Source: Monomorium pharaonis
Lineage: Eukaryota > Arthropoda > Insecta > Hymenoptera > Formicidae
DNA length: 64,000 nt
Reading direction: 5' to 3'
Assembly (NCBI RefSeq): GCF_013373865.1
Contig: NC_050471.1
Coordinates: 10,808,050-10,872,049 of the forward strand
Part shown: one piece after another, positions 1 to 9,700 of the stretch
How positions within the stretch are numbered: the stretch's first letter is position 1
Layout of the letters: the number at the start of each line of letters is the position of its first letter
The notes under the pieces: model-generated
Told to the model about the DNA's origin: nothing
Database searches by the model: none
Seen by the model: the letters and a program-made list of their open reading frames with translations, nothing else
Program-made: the position numbers and the translations under genes

Positions 1-144
1 CAGAGAAAAACGATGTTGTCAATTTGACTAAATTTTTTGAACTTCAATTTAAGTATATTTGACGGAAATACACCAATAGTTGAATTGAAGAAATTTAATC
101 AAATTGAAAAATTTAGTCAAATCAACAACTTTTTTTTCTCGGTG
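1..144. mobile_element. Small MITE (Tc1/mariner-like termini) next to a splice donor
   Basis: The first ~45 bases and the last ~45 bases of this interval are inverted copies. Both ends read GAGAAAAA, then a GTTGT/GTTGAT block, then TTTGACTAAATTTTT. The right terminus is CACCGAG (reverse strand) followed by TA, which fits a Tc1/mariner-type TA target. The left terminus is at or just before base 1. It is non-coding and lies inside a TRPC intron. Confidence 0.75.
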
Positions 145-152
145 TACGATAC

Positions 153-332
153 CTGTTGTACACTCGGATGAGCCACAAATGTTTTTTGCTTGTAATCCAA
201 AGCTAATAATAATCGGGGATATGTGAAACTGGAGATACGACCAGCAAAACCAACAGTTTGTTTTAATATACATTCAACTTCCTCAGCGGTACGAGCACAT
301 CCGATCAAGTCGGTGGCAAATTGGGTCACCTC
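153..332 (-). CDS. TRPC exon, pre-membrane region
   Basis: The exon is 180 bases (60 codons). The acceptor ends ATAAAG and the donor is GTATCG. It encodes FATDLIGCARTAEEVECIL and ALDYKQKTFVAHPSVQQ, matching the conserved segment just before the first hydrophobic region of TRPC channels. The acceptor was chosen because it keeps the usual spacing between the Y-x-x-L-S and F-A motifs. A MITE begins about seven bases inside the following intron. Confidence 0.88.
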
Positions 333-2487
333 CTTTATCACAAAACTAGGTGGATTATTAACTTTTCACTTTTAACACTTTTAATAAGCAACAGATTATC
401 AAAGTATATTAATAATAAATAACTTATTTTCTGCATCTTGTTGTTTGTTTAGATAATTAGATAATTAACAATTTTCCTGATAATTGTTAATATCCAATAA
501 ATTGGAATAAAGAATAAGATTTTACTAACATGGGACAGTGCCTTGTAATCGGGATAAAATTCCTTATCGAACGAAGCTTCTTTGCTAAGCTCGGCTGATA
601 ATTCAAAAGCTTTCAAGATCGGATCTTCCTCGGTTTGACAAATGTATATTGGATTCGATATCGCCTTATACATAAACAATCTCATTTTTTCCATGGTTAT
701 GATATCGCCCTTTTCCCTTTCCGGTCTGCGATGTAGGGGGAGAAAAACAAATTAATGTAAATGCAAGAGTGGAACAAGTTTTTCAATCGCGCGGTACTTT
801 TAATCGGTAGTCGACTCGGGCGGAAAAAAAAAAATTTCGTAAATTCGCGAAATGTTGCCTTGAAACGACTTGGGTATGCAACGGTATCGTACTTGCAAAC
901 TTGGTCGCAATTGCAACTAGGCGGATGTGGTTTCTGCAGAACGTGACGTCGGGATCTGAGCATGTCAATTATCTCGAAACGCCCGTATTGTGCCGCCACC
1001 GCAAGCGGCGTGGTATCGTCCGGGAAATCGGGGCTGTGAGTGACACCGGCGTATTCGAGGCCCGGCGTCAATTCATTCAGCTTATTCAATATCAGCACGG
1101 TGATTCTCAGTTGATTATCTCTGATTGCATGCAGATGCGTGTCGCCCGGATCAATATCAGGATGAGACAACAGATACTCGACCATCGCCGTATTTCCCTC
1201 GTCAACGGCAATGTGCAGCGCGCTAACACCCTGAAAATTTAAAATTCAATTAAAATTATTGACTAACAAGGAAAGTTTGCTTCATTCATGAAAATTTAAA
1301 AAAGGAAACAAAAAAAAAGAGAATTAAAGCGCACGAGACGCATTAGGAACCGTTATGCTTTTCGTTTCTATTGTTATCTGAGTAATTGTCAATAATCAGA
1401 AATGTGGAAATAGGGCATCTAAGGAAACGCAAAGCGACATAACGGTCGAGCGATCGAAAAATTTCTGAACTTTCCCGGAATTCCTTCCCCCCGCGAGCCC
1501 ACGGTTCTCTTTCTGCAGTAAGATCGACTTTTAGAAGGCAATCGGCTCCACTCTTTTTCTCGGCCGTGTCCCTTTTTGTAGGAAGAATGGCTCGACGACG
1601 TTTCTCGCCCATCTGCGGTGCGTTTACAGAGGCGGGCTCCGACAATGGACCAGCACCATTGTTAACACCGACACCAGTCACAATATTCACTGATATTTTG
1701 GCTTTTCGACAGGCCCCTGGGACATCCACACGCCTAACGACAATAACACTTCGTGATATATGCTCGGCAAAAAGCCCTTGTTAGCCGTCCCTTGACAATA
1801 GACAGCTGCCGCCCTTAATGTCATGACTAGACGAGATTCTACGCTCGGTTAAATATTTGTTTGTTATTTGTTTTTGCGAATTTTGGAGGGAAAGGTGAAT
1901 GATAAACGAAAACACACGCACGCGCGGATGTGTCCCAAAAATACTCGAGGCGTGTTTCCCGGAGTTAAAATGAGACAAACTCTTTACGGCTTAATTTTTA
2001 TTATTAATAGTATTTTTTTTTAATATTAAATTTTTATTTTACAAAGAGAAAATAATTTGAAGGGACACAAAAGTCCTGTCAGAAGGTAATAGCTCGAATT
2101 GACGTATCGCGAGATTTACTGTGGTACATCATAGATCGCGCCGAGGCTCGCAAGTAGATCATGGAAAAGCTTCCGATGTCGAGAGAATTCCTATATAGAA
2201 TTTATAGCGGAGCGGGCCATTTGAATAATTTTTATCAGGTCTCGGTTGAAACCATTGTCTTGTAAAAAGACGGTCTAAAATATGGCTGGAGATACACGAA
2301 GAACATCCAACTTCGTTTCTCTTTATATATCTCCTTTTCTCGTTCTCTTTTCCATCTCTCTTCTTCTTTCGCTCTCCCTCTCTTTCTCCTCCTCTCCTTC
2401 CATTCGCGTGCCATCTTTCTTCGTGCCGCTTCGGCATCTCGGCCTCAAAGTCAAACGAGAGTTTGGTCGCTTTTCTGGAACCCTCTC

Positions 2488-2543
<56 letters not shown>

Positions 2544-3693
2544 AGGGAGGGGGAGAGGCAAACACACTAAGGTAGTTACCGGTGTCGACCAAATGGATGA
2601 AGGAAACATTCCACGGGGGGTACGTGTTCCACTATAGAGTAAAGATCTGAGATAACTGGACTTCGCTTTCATTCTCTTCGTTTTGTTACCCTTCTTCCTG
2701 TATTGGTTCCGCCGTTTCTTGCACAGGATAAACCACACAAGTTTGTCAAAGACTAATAAGATGGTTAGATTCGCTTTAAGATATATAAATAAATATTTAC
2801 AGATTATATAAAAACGTTCATGTTTGTAAGAATAAAATAATTTCTAAAAAATTAATCATTAATATTTTTTAATAACGTAAATTAAAATGTCTAATATTGA
2901 TTATTTTCTTCTGTATTCTTATCTATTTTTTTTTCATTCTCTTTTTACTGTGAGTATCAAAGAAAAAAATAACAAATCTAGAAACGATAGAACAATTTAA
3001 ACTACCAACAGCAGGCAGAACAATTTAAACGATCAACACACAACTTAAAGAAAAGAGTGACAGAGTTGACCTGAATATCGAAAATGCGAAAAGCGCATCT
3101 CTGTTTGACGCGCCGTCATTTTAGGGTGAATCCTAATAACATAAGTGACGGTGTCACTTAAACTACGAAAAGTGAAGAGAAGGATAGCTTTGGGAATCTT
3201 GATGAGCTGTTTAGTTTGGAAAATTTAGTTTTGGAGCCCGCCATTCGCACAACTTCCTGGGGAATTCGTTGAATCAGGTAGAAAAGAAATAGAGCTTAAT
3301 TTATGGAAAATGCATTCTGTCATGGTGTAATTTAGTATTTCAAATCTCCAATTATTTGCAAATAATATTTGCATTGTTGACAGTTCTTGATTAAGTGATC
3401 AGGAAATAAGTTCTTTAATATACTTTCGATTTCGCACGAGTGAGTCTCTTCAACTCTCAGCTACAGTAATCCATATCTTATTTGTGATCATCAATATTTC
3501 ATGCTTCTTCAAAATCAGAAAAGTGAGGAAATCATAAATTTATATAGGAACTTACTTGAAAATTGATAACATTTATATTAAAACGCGGATGTTTCTCCAA
3601 GAAATGTTGCACTTCGGTTACACTTCCGTCGGCGACTAGTTCGAAGAATCTTTTCTCAATTTCTTGTAAATGTGGATATGCTACCCCGCGATG
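153..3693 (-). CDS. TRPC-family cation channel, N-terminal half (partial gene, four exons)
   Basis: Joining 3693-3556, 1230-893, 725-530 and 332-153 gives 852 bases, or 284 codons, in one open frame with consensus splice sites at every internal junction. The product begins with ankyrin-like repeats (GVSALHIAV, then TTPLAVAAQYGRFEIIDML), followed by the CNC-containing linker and the TRP_2 region (DPILKAFELSAELSKEA), and ends at KQKTFVAHPSVQQ. These are hallmarks of insect TRP, TRPL and TRPgamma, which are tetrameric plasma-membrane cation channels acting downstream of phospholipase C. The six transmembrane helices and the TRP box lie beyond the left edge. An in-frame stop just upstream of the first exon's acceptor shows that at least one 5' exon is missing; I could not find it. 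The sequence looks more divergent than typical insect trp or trpgamma, so no symbol is given. No frame break is visible. Confidence 0.88.
530..725 (-). CDS. TRPC exon, TRP_2 region
   Basis: The exon is 196 bases. The acceptor is the pyrimidine tract ending CATCGCAG and the donor is GTTAGT after codon CAT. The first base completes a lysine codon begun in the previous exon. It encodes MYKAISNPIYICQTEEDP and ILKAFELSAELSKEA, which align with the conserved Y-x-A-L-A-S-P and D-P-I-L-x-A-F-E-L-S motifs of TRP_2 (Pfam family named from knowledge, not searched). Confidence 0.88.
893..1230 (-). CDS. TRPC exon, ankyrin repeats and CNC linker
   Basis: The exon is 338 bases. It follows an acceptor ending TTTTCAG and ends with TGCAA before a GTACGA donor (phase 2). 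It encodes GVSALHIAVDEG, DTHLHAIRDNQL and TTPLAVAAQYGRFEIIDML, which are ankyrin repeats in the order seen in TRPC channels. The KPHPPSCNC linker follows, equivalent to the PH-x-x-x-C-x-C segment before the TRP_2 region. Reading through the donor gives a shadow extension that should be ignored. Confidence 0.88.
1231..3555. other. TRPC intron with no recognised exon; GA microsatellite
   Basis: This is a 2.3-kb intron between two TRPC exons that join in phase 0 without missing residues. It holds a GA-rich microsatellite at about 2487-2557, CT-rich sequence at 2330-2400, and AT-rich DNA from 2770 on. Open frames at 1343-1729 and 2282-2738 are low-complexity or match nothing I recognise. Confidence 0.6.
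2487..2557. repeat. (GA)n microsatellite
   Basis: About 50 bases of nearly uninterrupted GA, followed by GGGA units, in the TRPC intron. Confidence 0.95.
3556..3693 (-). CDS. TRPC exon, first ankyrin-like segment
   Basis: The exon is 138 bases (46 codons, phase 0 at both ends). The acceptor is a T-rich tract ending TTGCAG and the donor is a perfect GTAAGT after codon CAA. It encodes EIEKRFFELVADGS and FNINVINFQ, which match the start of the first ankyrin repeat of TRPC channels, where an E-K-x-F-L/F motif precedes a repeat ending in I-N. It joins seamlessly to GVSALHIAV of the next exon. Confidence 0.85.
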
Positions 3694-3790
3694 CTGCAAT
3701 AAAAATTAACTTTGAAATGAATCTGGAGATGTGTCACGACACTTTAATGTTTTATATTAAAAAAGATAAGCAAACAGAAACACACAGAAC

Positions 3791-3792
<2 letters not shown>

Positions 3793-3823
<31 letters not shown>
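3793..3823. repeat. (GA)n microsatellite
   Basis: A short GA tract with one AAAG interruption, just upstream of the TRPC exon at 3556-3693. Confidence 0.9.
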
Positions 3824-4102
3824 ATTTTATTAATATTTTTTAATCCTACATTTTCAAATTTGTCCTTTGTTCCGGCTATCTCATTATCCATTATCATGAG
3901 TGATCACTAGATTATAATAGTTTCCTATGATTATATAAAATAAGATTTATTTTTAATACACAAATAAATCGCTTGAAAAATTTTAGACATTAAGTATAAA
4001 ATTTTTTAGAACAAAGAAATGTCAAAAATATTTTTCATATCGATTACATTTTGTTTCGATCTATGCAATATAGAAATGAAGTTGCTTCTATAGAATTTGT
4101 TT

Positions 4103-4588
4103 TTAACTCTTTAACGGCTAGTATTATATATACAGAGAGAAAGATTTCTTTAAATTTAATAAACCATTTTGTTCAATTATTTCAAAGCATATATTTCTTT
4201 GTTTCTAATAAATTTTATTAAATTTAAAGAAATATGTTTAAAATTTATTAAAAGAAATATAGGCTTTGGATTAGTCGAACGAAACGATTTATTAAATTTA
4301 AAGAAATTTTTCTCTCTTCTGTGTACTTATGTACATATATGTACAACTTTCTAAAAAAAGTCATAACTTCCATAAAAATGAACTTATCGACACCGACCTC
4401 GTTTTATTTTGAAAAAGGATGGAGCTATATAAAGAAAAGTTTGAGAATAAGGTCTTTTAGTTTTTGAACCCTTTCAGCTATACAGCATGTCAAAATTGTT
4501 CGAAAATTATTAAAAAATGAAAAATGAGAACAAATTTATTTATATATATATAAAATTAATGTAAGAAAGTCGATCGTTAAAGAGTTAA
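4103..4588. mobile_element. piggyBac-like MITE with TTAA flanks, carrying a nested MITE
   Basis: The left end reads TTAA-CTCTTTAACGGC and the right end, on the reverse strand, reads TTAA-CTCTTTAACGATC. The element therefore has ~10-base inverted termini (CTCTTTAACG) directly abutting TTAA at 4103-4106 and 4585-4588, the target site of piggyBac-type transposons. No transposase frame is present. The interior is AT-rich and contains the separate inverted-repeat element at 4131-4325. Confidence 0.65.
4131..4325. mobile_element. MITE with ~60-90 bp inverted repeats, nested
   Basis: The left arm reads CAGAGAGAAAGATTTCTTT, continuing AAATTTAATAAA, and the right arm on the reverse strand reads AGAGAGAAAAATTTCTTT with the same continuation. 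The arms stay similar past the ATATTTCTTT block. Both ends abut TA. The terminal CA-x-x-GAGARAAA pattern matches the elements at 1-144 and 19241-19674. Confidence 0.75.
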
Positions 4589-5724
4589 ATAAATTTTAAA
4601 AAGTGTAGAAAGAAAAACGAAAACAAAGCAGAAAGAAATAATTGTTCTTTTAAAGATAATAAAAAAACATTTAATTTTTCTGTAATAATAAAATAATTGC
4701 TCTACAGTATAAAATAGCAAATAATGATTCTTATTTAAATTTTCTAACTTATTTTTTTAATTAATAAGTAGTATTCGCTGTACGAAAATAACAAAACACG
4801 ATAATCTGCTTTCATTAATGATGTAATTCAATTTTTTGGGAAGGGGTATGTATATATATACATAAATTATAATTTGTTTGTATGCTATACAATGTACAAA
4901 TAATAATAATATGATTAAAATAAAATAATTATATTATATAATATATAATATAATAGATATTTTTAATAATATATAATATTTTGAAGATAATTTAAATTAT
5001 GTTTCTTAATATAAAATTGTCCTTATATTATTAAAATAATTAATTAACTGTTAATATGTTGATTATAATTGACTATTGTTAAAAATATGACACGGCGAGA
5101 GCAACACGATTTAACATTATTATACAGCGGTATTCGATAGTTACTGCCATAACCGATGACAATAAATATCTATAAAATTTGTTCTTTAGTCGCACTTTAT
5201 TTCTTCCATTTCTGTCTTTTAAAATTGAAATCTACATATACCGATTTTATTTTAAAAGAAAAAAGTGCAAATTGATTAAACTCGAATATGCAACACTAAA
5301 TTACATACAATATATAAGTAATGTTAATAATAAGAAAGAAGAAGAAGCAGCCCCCTTCTCATTGCATTAAGGAAGGGGGGGAAAAACAAAAAAGGGTATA
5401 TACAATAATCTTTTATTATATCATAAAAACGCGTTATATATATAGATCCTACTTAAAATAAACATACTGCTTCATTTCTTTAAATTAATTACGATTTCAA
5501 CAATATATAATTATAAAATATAGACATTTTCTTGTTGCTCGCACGTACATTAAGAAGTTTGTTTGGAATAACATTACAATAAAACAGTCGGCAACTATTA
5601 ATATTTTTACACACTTGTTTCGTGACACAAAGGCAATTTCCTTCGACTTCAGAAACATGTATACGGGGAACGCACCCGCTTTGCAAAACACTAAAAATTG
5701 GAGAAAAAAATATTTGCATATTGG

Positions 5725-5730
5725 TTTATT
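5725..5730 (-). terminator. Putative poly(A) signal AATAAA, probably hedgehog
   Basis: This is a canonical AATAAA on the minus strand about 365 bases after the hedgehog stop codon and about 80 after the stop of the exon-like stretch at 5809-5910. It could serve either transcript; it was chosen by sequence only. Confidence 0.4.
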
Positions 5731-5808
5731 GTCTATACACATTTAGAATGTGAAGAGAAAAATTCCGACTTCTTTCCTAAAGCTCTATTTTTTCATTTTT
5801 CTATCGTC

Positions 5809-5910
5809 TTAAAGATCTAATATATTACACGTCATTCGGTGAACACTGGCCAACTTGTGTTTTTCCTCTACAACATCTTTTGTTCTACGCGCGTAATCCA
5901 CGGCGATGAT
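5809..5910 (-). CDS. Possible 3'-terminal coding exon, gene unknown
   Basis: A strong acceptor (CTTCC, eight T, CTATAG) on the minus strand is followed by 33 sense codons and TAA, with good-looking codon use. The peptide includes VDYARRTKDVVEEKHKLASV and ends NILDL. An AATAAA lies about 80 bases further on at 5725-5730. I do not recognise the sequence. It could be the last exon of an unidentified gene, an alternative hedgehog end, or simply part of the hedgehog 3' UTR. No upstream partner exon was found. Joining it to hedgehog exon 2 would hit a stop after about eight codons. Confidence 0.28.
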   Translation of the reverse strand: MIAVDYARRTKDVVEEKHKLASVHRMTCNILDL

Positions 5911-6093
5911 CTATAGAAAAAAAGGAAGTTTCGAGAGATAAGAAAATATCTCGATGATTAATTAACACTAAGTTTCATGACTTTAAAAAGTCTAAAAAAA
6001 AGTCAAATTTGTGCTGAATACTCGAGCTTGCCCTCGATTATTCATTCGACACTTCACTCGGAGCACGGAGGTCTATTGTTCTTATCGTAGATC

Positions 6094-6797
6094 TCAGTTG
6101 TAGAGCATCTTCGACGGCAGAACGTAGGGGGCCAGCGAGTAGAGCATCGAGGCGTACCAGTGGACGCCCTTTTGCCCTTCTCCCGTCGTCGGCTCCGTTC
6201 CGTTGCGGTGTCTCGCTTCAAAGTGTTGCGGCTCGTCCAGCCTTTGCAGGAAGAAGGATGTGATCCTGTGCCAGATCCTCAACGGTAGGAAGGAGTAATG
6301 CGCCACCGACTGACTGTTGACGATGGCGTAGCAGGACGCGACGACGTCGTCCACGAGGAGGGTGCCTTCCATCGTAAGCGGGGCGTAAACCCCGTCCTCA
6401 AGGACCAGCTTCGTCTCGATGACGCTGTCCCATCGTAGACGATCGTCCACCTCGTTCGCCGCGCTCACCGCGCCGGCGTCACTCACGAGGATCCTGTCGC
6501 CTGGTTGCACGCTGCCGGCGAATATCGACGACCGATCCTCCACCGGCACCAGGTGCGTTGGCGTTAACGTCAGCACACGGCCGGACTTGGTCGTCAAGCG
6601 GATGAACTGCCTCCTCTCGGACGGCGCACGGTCCAGGAAGGCTATCACCTCGCTGTATACAACGTCGCCACGGGAGTCCAGAGCGGCGATACGCTCGCCG
6701 AGGTGCACCTCGTCCAGCCTCTTTGTGCTGCCGTCTTCCATACGGACCAGGCTCCTTCCGGGGAAACAGCCGCTAGACTTGCCCGCTGAAGACGATT
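6094..6797 (-). CDS. hh: hedgehog exon 3 (autoprocessing Hint domain)
   Basis: The exon is 704 bases, starting after acceptor CATTTTCAG and ending with TGA. It encodes SSGCFPGRSLV (cleavage before the cysteine), LTLTPTHLVPV with catalytic Thr and His, GVYAPLTMEGTLLVDDVVAS and the terminal GVHWYASMLYSL block shared with fly Hh. The open frame upstream of the acceptor is intronic. Confidence 0.97.
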
Positions 6798-9700
6798 CTG
6801 AAAATGAATTGCGTATAGAGAGAGATTGGACGATGAAACAAAACTGAGGAAGAAGTAAAAATGTACGTCGGTTTCGGTATACTGAAATAAAAAATATTGT
6901 TATACTCGCGATAGAGTTTAATAAAGCGTCGTTAAAATCATACATTTTTAAGAAAGACTGCGGTAAAAGTACCGATGGAGAAGAAATTTATAAGGAAAAT
7001 GTTCAAAGAATATTTCTTAACGTAATTTTTCTGAAATCCCTTATGAAAACGAAAATGTTAAAATGGTGCAAAAAGAATGAAGTCATTCGTTAAGCGTGCA
7101 TACAATCGCTCGTCGATTATATAATTAACGTGATTACGGTGAAAATTAGCAGAGCGTTAAATACGCGTGGAACGCATTCGCACTTTTTTGTTGCGCACTT
7201 TAATTCTCCTCCACCCCATTGTTTTCGTTCTCGTTCCCCTCAACATCGACTCGTATCGGTTTCGCGCCCATTTTTATGCTCGGTTTTAATTCGGGCCGAC
7301 AAGCACGCCCTGATTTATCGGCATTTATTTTGAAATTCGAGACGCAACTGTGGTCTGGAACGAACACGAATCGCTGATTGCTCTCGTGTAGGTAAATGTT
7401 GCTGGACCGAAAGAGAAAGTATTAGATGCGCAACGAGGTTCTCTCGTAACTGAAAATTATTTTACTCTGAGAGACAATTTTCGTTTTATAAAAACACAAA
7501 AAATATGATTTTTAGTTTTCAAATATTAAATTTGCAGAATATTAAATTATTAATGCCAAAATATACAAATATCCTGCAGAAGTCTTTTGGTATATTCAAC
7601 AATTTCTTCTATACATCATTTTTTAGCGCAAACATAACAGAGAAAGTTAACATTTTTTTAATCTACTTCAAATTTCTATGGATTCCGTAATGGATTCTAC
7701 AATGGAACGATAAAGAGAATAGACAATACTTATTTATTTTGTTCTCTGTACGTTATTTAGGATTTTGAGCAAATTTGAATATCTGGTATTCGAATCGTTT
7801 TCATTTGAATTTGAATAAGATTCATGAGACGAATACTTTCGAAAAATTTGATTTTCTGAGATGTAAAATTATTCGATATTTTGGAAAACATTTAAGTCAT
7901 TTAATCAATCGATTATTCGAATCGAATTGTTAAATCAAATTTGACACAAATAATATTGAATTTAATTTGAATTTGCAAGTAATACATATAATATTTTTAA
8001 TATTACTGCATCGCTTAAGCATTTCTCTATGAGCAAGGCAAGAGAGAGCCGGTAAAATAGGTATTTCTAAGAATGTACAAGATAGTGGCGTCAATTTTCA
8101 CGAGAAACGTAGACAAACACACGATATTTATTCAATTATTGATGTTTGATTGAAAAAAAGATTAATCTACTTCATGTACCTTTGGGAAACGATTCTAATC
8201 AAATTCATATAACAACATCAACAATATCAAATGAATTTATATCGCCATATAGATGATACGTGTACTCAAGGCATCAAGTCAGTTTGTCACACGCGACTCA
8301 AGGACAGTGTGACTTTAGTATCCTTGTTTCATTAAACGACGTTATTACCGCATCGACTTACGGCACCTTTATTGCATTAAACGACATCATTACACCTACC
8401 GTCCGGTAGTTTATACGCTCATCTTTATTGGCGCGAATTTTACGCGGGTATTAACGCGAAATGGCCGCAATTAAAATCCACACGCGGTTCGCGGATCGAC
8501 CGCTTTTAATGTCCTCGCTCTCTTCGAAACGACTCGAGACAATTCAACAACAAGTTCATACAACTCTGCCGAGTTAATTTTATTAATCGGATTAATGGAT
8601 TCTAAGCGAAATTACTAACCGGACTTGACGGAGCAATGTATGTGCGACCTAGACTCGTAATAGACCCAGTCGAATCCAGCCTCAACCGCGAGCCTCGCCA
8701 GCATCCCGTACTTGGAGTGATCCCGGTCGCTCGTCGTCACGTCGACAGCTCGTCCCTCGTAGTGCAAGGAATCTGAAGCGTGGGAGCCTCCCTCATCCCA
8801 GCTCTCGGTCACCCGCAATTTCACCCCAGGCCATTGGTTCATCACCGAGATCGCCAAAGTGTTGAGTTTCTCCTTGCACCTCTGTAATATTCACAATACG
8901 TTTCAAGATTGATGCGCACTGTAGATTAGCGTAGGCAAACGGGTGGAAGTAAAAATCACGATCTTTTCAAATCACGATCTTTACAAACATATATTATGTA
9001 CACGACTTAAATTAATTTTTTTTACTTTAAACAGTATTTCGAAAATTTTGCAATTAGACTGGATACATTTTAGTTGTCCGAGCGATATGCTGGAAGAGAA
9101 GGTTTTATATTATCCAGGTTTGTTGTGAACATTTTTAACGTCGAAATATATTTAATGTCGAAACGTATTTTTAAGGATTTAAAATATTGATTCATCAGTG
9201 ATTGTAAACACATATCTCTCTTGGCTCACTATCAAAAGGCTATTTCTGGTGTTATTTAGAATTCAGATTAAATAGACATTCGGAAATTCAAGATTACAGC
9301 TAGCTTTCGTTTCTTTAAGCGACAGATTCCTCACCTCAGCCCACTTTTCCGGTTAGTTCCGCTTAATACGATTTCCGTTACATTTGAAAACGTCGCGCGG
9401 AACGGCCGAAGCCTAAGGAATTCAGCCGATTTCATGGTGCACGCGGAAAAAGGGGGCCTTCCTCCTGGCCGGTGGCATCAGGTACAGAGCGATCGCTCTG
9501 TCGCGTGAATCGCCAGTTAGGAAAACGAATGCGTATTTTGACCGGTTATGAGGTCGGTCCTGGATCTTTAAGAGACTTTAACGGGCTCAGATCCGTGGCG
9601 AATCAACGGGCAAACAGGAATATAAATACGGCCGATGTCGAGGATCATTCGGTCACGCCGAAACGCTTCCCCCCCCCCTCCCCCTTCTTGCCCTCGAATC

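Larger units (their letters stand above)
3694..5808. other. AT-rich interval between TRPC exon and hedgehog 3' end
   Basis: Apart from the nested MITEs and a GA tract, this is AT-rich DNA with TATATA and polyA/T runs. The missing TRPC 5' exon could be here, but I found no ATG-containing exon with a phase-0 donor. A short Cys-rich open frame at 5489-5690 is discussed as a finding. Confidence 0.5.

Noticed and set aside
1343..1729. 128-codon minus-strand frame between two TRPC exons
   Set aside because: The flanking exons join in phase 0 with conserved sequence uninterrupted (INFQ to GVSAL), so no exon is needed here, and the frame resembles no family I know.
6798..6945. N-terminal extension of the hedgehog exon 3 open frame with its own ATG
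   Set aside because: A good acceptor at 6798 and the G/AA split codon with exon 2 place this part in the intron.
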